This document shows positions 5,492 through 10,895 of a stretch of 10,895 nucleotides of DNA, in pieces. Positions within the stretch are counted from its first letter, which is position 1. The number at the start of each line of letters is the position of its first letter. A program made the translations under genes and the position numbers. A model generated the notes under the pieces. The model ran no database searches. It worked only from the letters and a program-made list of their open reading frames with translations, and was not told where the DNA came from. Where the stretch lies: assembly GCA_003222455.1 (NCBI GenBank), contig QHWF01000321.1, positions 1 through 10,895 on the forward strand. The letters run 5' to 3'. The DNA comes from Acidobacteriota bacterium. Its GTDB lineage: Bacteria; Acidobacteriota; Vicinamibacteria; Vicinamibacterales; CAVVIG01.

Positions 5492-7264
5492 ATGCGTGTC
5501 CTCACCGCGACCTTTGCGTTCAACGAAGGAGAAAAGATCCGGCGGACGCTCGCGCGTCATCCGTCCGCCCGGTCCTACGACCTGCTCGTTCTGGACGACG
5601 GGTCGACGGACGGGGCCGTGAGCGATGTGGACGGAGGGGTGATCGTGTTGCGCAACGAGCGCAACCTCGGCATTGGCGCCTCGATGAAGCGCGTGTTCGA
5701 GTACGCGCTCGAGAATGGCTACGAGGTGCTGGTGATCCAGGCCGGGAACGACAAGGACGATCCGCTGGAAATTCCGGCGCTCCTCGCGCCGATCGTCAGC
5801 GGCGTGGCAGACTTCGTGCAAGGCTCCCGGTACCTTGGCGGCGGCGGATTCGGCAACATGCCAAAATACCGTGTGCTCGGCACGCGGGTCATCCATCCGG
5901 TCGTGTTCTCGATCGCGGCGCGCAAGCGCGTGACCGAAAGTACGAACGGGTTTCGTGCGTTCCGCACGGCGCTGCTTCGTGACGGGCGCATCAACTGGCG
6001 GCAGGCCTGGCTGGATCGCTACGAGCTCGAACCGTATCTCCTGCTGAAAGCGATCACGCTCGGCTATCGACATTGCGAGGTGCCGGTCACCAAGATCTAT
6101 CCACGTCTTCGACTGGTGGAGCATTCTCCGGCCGGTCGTCTATCTTGGATTGGGAATCAGAAAATGATCACAGCGACGCGAGTACCATTCGTCGATCTGC
6201 GCGTTCAGCACGCCGCGCTCGCGGCTTCCATCGAGCCCGCCATCCGCGAGGTCTGCGAACACGGGGACTTCATTCTGGGAGCCGCCGTCGCGCGCTTCGA
6301 GGCCGAGTACGCCACGTACATCGGCACCCGGCATGCCATCGGCGTCGCCAGCGGCCTCGACGCCATCGAGCTCGCCTTGCGCGCGCACGATATCGGACCG
6401 GGCGACGAAGTCATCACGGTCGCGAACACGTTTATCGCCACTGTCCTGGCTATCCTGGCCGCGGGTGCGCGCCCCGTGCTCGTCGATGCCAGTGCCGAGT
6501 CGTACAACCTCGACGCGGCAGCGGTCGCGGCGGCGATTACGCCGCGAACGCGGGCCATTGTCCCCGTTCACCTGTACGGCCAGCCCGCCGATCTCGACGC
6601 GATCACCGCTCTGGCGCGCCGGCACAACCTGGTGATGATTGAAGACGCGGCGCAGGCGCACGGGTCGCGATACAAGGGCCGGCGCATCGGCCTGTTCGGA
6701 CACGCGGCGGCGTTCAGCTTCTATCCGTCGAAAAATCTCGGCGCCTATGGCGACGGCGGCATGGTGGTGACGAACGACGACCGCGTGGCCGAGAAGGTGC
6801 GCCTGCTGCGCAACTGCGGCCAGCGAGTCAAGTATTACCACTCCGTCGTCGGGACGAACTCCAGGCTCGACACCCTCCAGGCCGCCATTCTCCGGGTCAA
6901 ACTCCCGCATCTCGACACGTGGAATGCGGCGCGGCGGCAGCACGCCGCCGCGTATTCGTCACGATTACCATCACATGTGCACACACCGGCAACCCTGCCC
7001 GACGTCGAGCACGTCTTTCATCTGTACGTGATCGAAACCGATCGCCGCGACGCCCTGCAGGAATCGCTCACCGCGCGCAACATCCAGACGGGCATTCACT
7101 ATCCGGTGCCGATCCATCTGCAGGAGGCGTGCGTCCACCTCGGATACAAGGCGGGCGAGTTTCCGGTCACCGAGCGGGCGGCGCAGCGGATTCTGTCGCT
7201 GCCGATGTACCCCGAGCTGAGTCCGGATCAGATCGATTACGTCGTCGAGGCGGTCAATGGGTGA
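5492..7264 (+). CDS. Apparent glycosyltransferase family 2 - DegT/DnrJ/EryC1 aminotransferase fusion
   Basis: The uninterrupted frame encodes 590 residues. Residues 1 to about 203 are a GT-A family 2 glycosyltransferase: ATFAFNEGEKI, the nucleotide-binding LVLDDGSTDG (Asp35-Asp36), QAGNDKDDP, VQGSRYLGGGGFGNMP and ESTNGFRAFR, ending at CEVPVTKIYP. It resembles polyprenyl-phosphate or cytoplasmic sugar transferases; its acceptor is unknown. From residue 225 a complete PLP-dependent aminotransferase follows. The join of about 20 residues (RLRLVEHSPAGRLSWIGNQK) fits neither family. In the adjacent frame the same bases give the usual GT2 C-terminus ending in a stop that overlaps an ATG at 6164. 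I therefore read this as two ancestral genes made continuous by an indel near 6098-6108, not a designed fusion. Whether the GT2 part still folds, and whether a single chain is made, cannot be judged here. Confidence 0.8.
   Translation: MRVLTATFAFNEGEKIRRTLARHPSARSYDLLVLDDGSTDGAVSDVDGGVIVLRNERNLGIGASMKRVFEYALENGYEVLVIQAGNDKDDPLEIPALLAPIVSGVADFVQGSRYLGGGGFGNMPKYRVLGTRVIHPVVFSIAARKRVTESTNGFRAFRTALLRDGRINWRQAWLDRYELEPYLLLKAITLGYRHCEVPVTKIYPRLRLVEHSPAGRLSWIGNQKMITATRVPFVDLRVQHAALAASIEPAIREVCEHGDFILGAAVARFEAEYATYIGTRHAIGVASGLDAIELALRAHDIGPGDEVITVANTFIATVLAILAAGARPVLVDASAESYNLDAAAVAAAITPRTRAIVPVHLYGQPADLDAITALARRHNLVMIEDAAQAHGSRYKGRRIGLFGHAAAFSFYPSKNLGAYGDGGMVVTNDDRVAEKVRLLRNCGQRVKYYHSVVGTNSRLDTLQAAILRVKLPHLDTWNAARRQHAAAYSSRLPSHVHTPATLPDVEHVFHLYVIETDRRDALQESLTARNIQTGIHYPVPIHLQEACVHLGYKAGEFPVTERAAQRILSLPMYPELSPDQIDYVVEAVNG
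6099..6167 (+). pseudogene. Out-of-frame remnant of the glycosyltransferase C-terminus
   Basis: In the frame one base ahead of the main reading frame, codons from 6105 read VFDWWSILRP, then VVYLGLGIRK, then TGA at 6165-6167. This Trp-Trp and GLGIRK ending is the usual tail of bacterial and archaeal family 2 transferases whose preceding part is VTKIYP. In homologues I recall, about 11-12 residues (with an LGYTKM-like motif) lie between IYP and the WW block; here only 4 bases separate them. A deletion of roughly 30 bases, not divisible by three, would explain both the missing motif and the frame change. The TGA shares bases with the ATG at 6164 (ATGA overlap). Confidence 0.75.
6164..7264 (+). 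CDS. DegT/DnrJ/EryC1 family sugar aminotransferase (native unit with its own start)
   Basis: Read from the ATG at 6164 this is a 366-residue fold-type I PLP enzyme, the normal family length. It opens with VPFVDLRVQ, as family members do. GDFILG, GVASGLDAIELALRA, GDEVITVANTFIAT and VPVHLYGQPADLDAI follow. EDAAQAHG holds Asp161 (PLP pyridine nitrogen) and Gln164, and SFYPSKNLGAYGDGG holds Lys190, which forms the Schiff base. GIHYPVPIHLQ is near the C-terminus. The GLDA and YGQPADLDAI blocks recall 3-keto-sugar aminotransferases (QdtB/FdtB/TylB group), in line with a 3-amino sugar product. The donor would be glutamate. The ATG overlaps the out-of-frame GT2 stop as ATGA, with a weak GGGA upstream. 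It lies in the same frame as the glycosyltransferase N-terminal part, so both a fused and a separate product are possible. The 3' end overlaps the permease by 8 bases. Confidence 0.85.
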   Translation: MITATRVPFVDLRVQHAALAASIEPAIREVCEHGDFILGAAVARFEAEYATYIGTRHAIGVASGLDAIELALRAHDIGPGDEVITVANTFIATVLAILAAGARPVLVDASAESYNLDAAAVAAAITPRTRAIVPVHLYGQPADLDAITALARRHNLVMIEDAAQAHGSRYKGRRIGLFGHAAAFSFYPSKNLGAYGDGGMVVTNDDRVAEKVRLLRNCGQRVKYYHSVVGTNSRLDTLQAAILRVKLPHLDTWNAARRQHAAAYSSRLPSHVHTPATLPDVEHVFHLYVIETDRRDALQESLTARNIQTGIHYPVPIHLQEACVHLGYKAGEFPVTERAAQRILSLPMYPELSPDQIDYVVEAVNG

Positions 7265-9653
7265 GCTCCGTTACGCCTTCCGGTCGCTCGTCCGCCAGCC
7301 CACGTTCACGACCGTGGCGGTTCTCACGCTGGTGCTCGGCATCGGCACGAATACCGCCATTTTCAGCGTCATCAAAGCAGTGCTCCTGAATCAGCTGCCG
7401 TACGAGGACGCGTCGCGGCTGGTCGTCCTGTCGGAACAGAACCCGGACGGCAATCGCGATCTCGTCGCGCCGCTCACCTATGGCGACTGGAAGGCCCAGA
7501 CGCGGTCCATCGAATCGCTCGCCGCGTTCCGCCAGCTCCGCTATGCGTTTTCAGGGACCGGGGAACCGCTCGACGCGCCCAGCGTGCGCGCCACGCCGAA
7601 CCTCTTTTCGACCCTTCGCGCAAGCGCCAGGCTTGGCCGGACGTTCCTCGACGAGGAGGGGCAGCCGGGCGCCGATCGTGTCGCCGTGCTCAGCGAGACC
7701 TTCTGGCAGCGGCACTTCGGCGGATCGCCGGCGGTGATCGGGCGCGCCATTCAGCTCGATGCCCAGCCATACACGATCGTGGGCATCATGCCCGCCGCGT
7801 TCGATTTCCCACCCGGCGGATCGATCGACGTCTGGACGCCCCTCGCCTTCGATCCGAACGACGCACACGGCCGTTCGAGAAAGGCGCGATCGCTGAGCGT
7901 CATCGGTCGATTGGCGGACGGCATCGGCCTGGCGCAGGCGCAACGCGAGATGACCCTCATCGCGAGCCGTCTGGCGTCGACGTTCCCTGACAGCAATGCA
8001 GGGTGGGGCGCTCGTGTCGTGTCGGCGCACGAACAGCTCGTGACGACCGTGCGGCCGGCGCTGCTGATGATTTCGGCGGCGGTCGGATTCCTGTTGCTCA
8101 TCGTCTGCGCGAACGTCGCGAATCTGGTGCTGGCTCGATTGTCCAGCCGGCGGGCGGAGATCGCTATCCGCGCAGCGCTCGGCGCCGGGCGCATCCGGCT
8201 CGCCCGCCAGATCCTGGCTGAGAGCGTGCTGCTCGCCGCCGCCGGCTGCCTGTTCGGCCTGTTCGTCGCCTGGGCGGGTGTTCGCTTCGTGCACACGCTG
8301 CCGGCTGGCAGCCTGCCGCGAATGGACGATGTACGGCTGGACGGCGGAGTGCTGTTGTTCGCCGTCGGCATCTCGGCGTTCACGGCGCTCGCGTTCGGAC
8401 TGGTTCCCGGCCTACAGGCCGCTCGCTCCGGCCTGCGCGATACGGTGAACGCGTTCTCGGGCTCCACGCGCCGATCCGGCACCCGCCTCCTGAGTGGCCT
8501 CGTCGTCGTCGAGGTTGCGCTGGCGTTGACCCTTCTGGTCGCCGCAGGCTTGATGATGCGCAGCTTCGCGCAACTGATGCGCGTATCGCCGGGATTCGAG
8601 CCGCGAAATCTGCTGGCGGTTCAAGTGTATCTGCCGCAGGCGAAGTACAAGACCGGCCTCGATCGCAGCCGCTTCTACATGGAATCATTGCGGCGGATCT
8701 CCAGGCTGCCCGGCGTGCAATCGGCGGCCGCGGTGAGCGCTCTGCCGATGTATCCGGTCGGGATCGATTTCGCACTGCCGTTCACTATCGAGGGCAAGCC
8801 GGCGCCGGCAAACGGTGAAGAGCCGCGGGCCGATATCCGCATCGCCTCGCCGAACTACTTCGAGACGATGAAGATGACGCTCGTCAAGGGCCGGACGATT
8901 GACGAGCGCGATCGTCAGGGCTCGCCGGGCGCGATGGTCATCAACGAAACGATGGCGCGGCGATACTTCGACGGACAGGATCCGATCGGCCGGGTGGTCA
9001 AAAACCCTCATGGCCGCGCGGAAGTCGTGGGCATCGTCGGCGACGTGAAACATTACGGTCTGGACAGCGAGCCTCGCGCCGAGCTGTTCCTGCCGGCATG
9101 GCAGAACCCGCTGAACGGCATGGCGATGGTCGTGCGGACCGCTTCGGATCCGCAGCCGTTCGTGGAATCGATTCGCGGCGAGGTGCTGGCCATCGACGCC
9201 GAGCAGCCGATTTTCGACGCGAGCACGATGGTCGACGTCGTGACGCGGTCGGTCTTCCTGCCGCGCGTCAGCATGGTGCTCCTCGCCGTTTTTGCCGCAT
9301 CGGCGCTGTTGCTGGCGGTGGTCGGCATTTACGGCGTGGTGTCGTACGCGGTCACGGAGCGCACGCGAGAACTGGGGGTGCGCATGGCGCTCGGCGCCGA
9401 TGCGGCAGCGACGCTGCAGCTCGTCATGCGCCGCAGCATGCTGCTCGTCGGCTGCGGCACGGCGTGCGGCCTCGTGGTGTCGTTCGCCCTGACCCGTGCG
9501 CTCTCGCAGCTGCTGTACGGGGTCAGCCCGCTCGACCCTGTCGTGTTCGTCGCGGTCTCCGTCCTGCTCGCCCTCGCGGGTTTCGTCGCGAGCCTCATTC
9601 CCGCTCACAGGGCGACGATGGTGGATCCGATTGTGGCTCTGCGCGTGGACTAG
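7257..9653 (+). CDS. ADOP-family ABC transporter permease (duplicated MacB/FtsX, orphan)
   Basis: The 798-residue membrane protein has two MacB/FtsX-like halves. The first has a short N-terminal amphipathic stretch and helix at about 16-38 (TTVAVLTLVLGIGTNTAIFSVI), an extracytoplasmic MacB-type core domain to about 260, and a three-helix FtsX domain at about 268-390 with ERR-like RRAEIAIRAALGAGR. The second half has a helix at about 410-435, a second core domain, and a C-terminal FtsX domain at about 671-798 with TERTRELGVRMALGA, ending VDPIVALRVD. This is the architecture of the Acidobacterial duplicated orphan permease family; no ATPase gene is in the window. MacB-like proteins act by mechanotransmission rather than as channels, but the substrate here is unknown. 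The ATG lies 8 bases inside the aminotransferase end, with CGAGG 6 bases upstream, so translation is probably coupled. The stop TAG lies in the CTAG of a repeat element. Confidence 0.93.
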   Translation: MGELRYAFRSLVRQPTFTTVAVLTLVLGIGTNTAIFSVIKAVLLNQLPYEDASRLVVLSEQNPDGNRDLVAPLTYGDWKAQTRSIESLAAFRQLRYAFSGTGEPLDAPSVRATPNLFSTLRASARLGRTFLDEEGQPGADRVAVLSETFWQRHFGGSPAVIGRAIQLDAQPYTIVGIMPAAFDFPPGGSIDVWTPLAFDPNDAHGRSRKARSLSVIGRLADGIGLAQAQREMTLIASRLASTFPDSNAGWGARVVSAHEQLVTTVRPALLMISAAVGFLLLIVCANVANLVLARLSSRRAEIAIRAALGAGRIRLARQILAESVLLAAAGCLFGLFVAWAGVRFVHTLPAGSLPRMDDVRLDGGVLLFAVGISAFTALAFGLVPGLQAARSGLRDTVNAFSGSTRRSGTRLLSGLVVVEVALALTLLVAAGLMMRSFAQLMRVSPGFEPRNLLAVQVYLPQAKYKTGLDRSRFYMESLRRISRLPGVQSAAAVSALPMYPVGIDFALPFTIEGKPAPANGEEPRADIRIASPNYFETMKMTLVKGRTIDERDRQGSPGAMVINETMARRYFDGQDPIGRVVKNPHGRAEVVGIVGDVKHYGLDSEPRAELFLPAWQNPLNGMAMVVRTASDPQPFVESIRGEVLAIDAEQPIFDASTMVDVVTRSVFLPRVSMVLLAVFAASALLLAVVGIYGVVSYAVTERTRELGVRMALGADAAATLQLVMRRSMLLVGCGTACGLVVSFALTRALSQLLYGVSPLDPVVFVAVSVLLALAGFVASLIPAHRATMVDPIVALRVD

Positions 9654-9786
9654 CAGGTCGCTGAAAAAAGCGCCGACCTGAACTGAGAACTGAAAACCTA
9701 AAAGTAAAAAGTCGAAATGCAGGCCTGGTTTTGAGTTTTACGTTTTGGTTTTTCACTTCAGGCTGCGTTCTTCAGCAGCCTGCTAG
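9650..9786. repeat. Dispersed palindromic intergenic element, copy 2 (complete)
   Basis: This 137-base element has inverted ends: CTAGCAGGTCGCTGAAAAA (9650-9668) pairs with TTCTTCAGCAGCCTGCTAG (9768-9786), with 3 mismatches in 19. The centre contains the self-complementary CAGGCCTG, and the 9681-9732 core matches copy 1 at 48 of 52 positions. An extra local inverted pair, AGGTCG/CGACCT, is present near the left end. It encodes nothing and is AT-rich. It could act as a terminator for the permease gene, whose TAG stop it supplies; as a mobile unit it would have to be moved by an enzyme encoded elsewhere. Confidence 0.8.
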
Positions 9787-9833
9787 CCCACTCTCACTGG
9801 TTCGATCGCATGAGTTCGTTCCGTTACACGCCT

Positions 9834-9849
9834 TATAATCGACGCGGGC
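9834..9849 (+). promoter_or_regulatory. Perfect -10 box immediately before the RibD-like gene
   Basis: TATAAT (9834-9839) is a perfect -10 hexamer ending 10 bases before the ATG at 9850. Transcription would start at or within a few bases of the start codon, and no Shine-Dalgarno is present, so a leaderless mRNA is likely. No clear -35 is seen at 16-18 bases upstream. Confidence 0.6.
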
Positions 9850-10845
9850 ATGTGGCAGCCGATCACGGACATCACTGAACGCTCGACCGATAGCGACGCT
9901 TGCGCAGACGCGGCCTGGGGCATTGTCGCGGCCGCCGCGCAGCTTTCAGAAGAGCTCGCGCGTGGCAGGCGGGCGCTGTCGTTTGCCGCAAGCCGTGACG
10001 CCACGCTGCGAGAAGTCGCGCCATCCGATCCGGACGCGCTCCTCTGCTGGGTTCCGGATGCCGGCTGGCAGTTGGCACCATCGTCCGACGCCGCACGACA
10101 TGCGGTGATCGATCTCTATCTGCCGATCTGCAGCGCCACGGCGGCGCGTCCCATCACCGTCGGTCACCTGGGACAGAGCCTGGACGGATTCATTGCCACT
10201 CATGCCGGAGAATCCCGGTGGGTCACGGGCCAGGAAAACGTGCTGCACTCGCATCGGCTGCGGGCGTTGTGCGACGCGGTTGTCGTCGGCGCAGGAACTG
10301 TCGCTGCCGACGACCCGCGACTGACGACACGACTCGTGCCGGGTCCAAACCCTCTGCGGGTCATCCTCGATCCGGGCCGGCGTCTCAGCACGTCCCATCG
10401 CGTGTTCAGCGACGCCGAAGCCGACTCGATTTATGTGTGCGCACAATCGCTGGTCCGTCCGGGCGAGCGGACGTTCGGCCGCGCGGTCGTCGTGGGTGTG
10501 GCCGACGTCGCTGCAGGCGGGATCGATATCACCGAGGTCGGCCGGCTGCTGCGCGCCCGAGGATGCGCGCGGGTGTTCGTCGAAGGCGGCGGTGTCACGG
10601 TGTCGACGTTCCTCGAGGCCAACCTGCTCGATCGTCTTCACGTGGCGATTGCGCCCCTGCTGATTGGAAACGGCCGTCCGGCCATTCGTCTGCCGCCGCG
10701 CGCCGCGCTCGGCGACTGCCACCGGCCGCGCTATCGGGTGTTCCGGATGGGAGCCGACGTGCTGTTCGACTGCGATCTCACATCGCCTGGCGACGAGGCG
10801 GACGCCGTGCCGGACGCGCAACCCCGCGTTGCGCGGATCATCTGA
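9850..10845 (+). CDS. RibD C-terminal (dihydrofolate reductase-like) domain protein with unassigned N-terminal region
   Basis: The 331-residue protein has a reductase domain from about residue 100 to 312. It shows GHLGQSLDGFIAT, a substrate-side block VTGQENVLHSHRLRALCD, VVVGAGTVAADDPRLTTR, PLRVILDPGRRL, and the NADPH-binding VFVEGGGVTVSTFL (Glu245-Gly246 to 248), then LHVAIAPLLIGNG. These are the marks of RibD-type pyrimidine reductases, which reduce the ribosyl group of 5-amino-6-(5-phosphoribosylamino)uracil in riboflavin synthesis. The N-terminal 99 residues are not the RibD deaminase: no zinc-binding HAE/PCxxC motif is present. They are Ala-rich, with DLYLPICSATAARP leading into the reductase. 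A stand-alone reductase in riboflavin or a related pteridine/nucleotide pathway is possible, as is a different substrate. No other riboflavin gene lies nearby. The start at 9850 is supported by TATAAT 10 bases upstream. Confidence 0.82.
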   Translation: MWQPITDITERSTDSDACADAAWGIVAAAAQLSEELARGRRALSFAASRDATLREVAPSDPDALLCWVPDAGWQLAPSSDAARHAVIDLYLPICSATAARPITVGHLGQSLDGFIATHAGESRWVTGQENVLHSHRLRALCDAVVVGAGTVAADDPRLTTRLVPGPNPLRVILDPGRRLSTSHRVFSDAEADSIYVCAQSLVRPGERTFGRAVVVGVADVAAGGIDITEVGRLLRARGCARVFVEGGGVTVSTFLEANLLDRLHVAIAPLLIGNGRPAIRLPPRAALGDCHRPRYRVFRMGADVLFDCDLTSPGDEADAVPDAQPRVARII

Positions 10846-10858
10846 GACCTGGTGTTAG

Positions 10859-10895
10859 ATGGTCATCAACGCCCGGCGCAACCGGACCAGGAGCG
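10859..10895 (+). CDS. Possible start of a further gene, cut by the window end
   Basis: After the RibD-like stop codon an ATG at 10859 opens a frame of 12 codons (MVINARRNRTRS) to the window end. The ribosome-binding site is weak (GGTG) and the fragment is too short to recognise. It may not be a gene. Confidence 0.2.
   Translation, partial: MVINARRNRTRS

Noticed and set aside
9650..9786. The palindromic element as an insertion sequence with its own transposase
   Set aside because: It is only 137 bases and has no open frame; at most it is a non-autonomous element.
1..10895. tRNA, rRNA, riboswitch, phage or defence-system genes
   Set aside because: I saw no tRNA cloverleaf, rRNA segment, recognisable riboswitch core, integrase, nuclease or toxin-antitoxin pair; every long coding segment is assigned to metabolism, respiration, signalling or transport.

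Overview
The window reads as high-GC chromosomal DNA from a free-living Gram-negative bacterium, most likely an Acidobacteriota member (Vicinamibacteria-like). The best clue is a roughly 800-residue orphan permease with two MacB/FtsX halves, the layout of the ADOP family (Acidobacterial duplicated orphan permease). Promoter-like TATAAT-type boxes lying only 10-16 bases before start codons, and dispersed AT-rich intergenic repeats in a GC-rich background, are compatible with this. The taxonomic call is inference from gene families.

Layout: (1) 3-848, the end of a haem-copper oxidase operon: the C-terminal part of cytochrome c oxidase subunit III and a small subunit IV-type protein, separated by a repeat element. 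(2) 894-2773, a hybrid sensor histidine kinase (PAS-PAS-HisKA-HATPase-REC) whose first PAS domain is split by a one-base frameshift near 1028. (3) 2923-3546 on the minus strand, an exported AhpD-fold protein that has lost both redox cysteines. (4) 3589-7264, a sugar-modification cluster: Gfo/Idh/MocA oxidoreductase, left-handed beta-helix acetyltransferase, family 2 glycosyltransferase and DegT/DnrJ/EryC1 aminotransferase. (5) 7257-9653, the ADOP permease, overlapping the aminotransferase by 8 bases. (6) 9850-10845, a RibD-type reductase domain behind an N-terminal region I do not recognise.

The sugar genes form a coherent route: oxidation to a keto sugar, PLP-dependent amination, N-acetylation, then possible transfer by the glycosyltransferase. 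This is the logic of the WbpB/WbpE/WbpD (WlbA/C/B) and GnnA/GnnB pathways for 3-amino or 3-acetamido sugars of surface polysaccharide or lipid A. The substrate cannot be read from sequence alone.

The most notable hidden structures are two. First, the glycosyltransferase and aminotransferase read as one 590-residue protein, but the usual glycosyltransferase C-terminus survives in another frame and ends in a TGA overlapping an ATG for the aminotransferase. The fusion therefore looks like the product of an indel. Second, two copies of a palindromic element with CTAGCAGG ends each supply the TAG stop codon of the gene before them.
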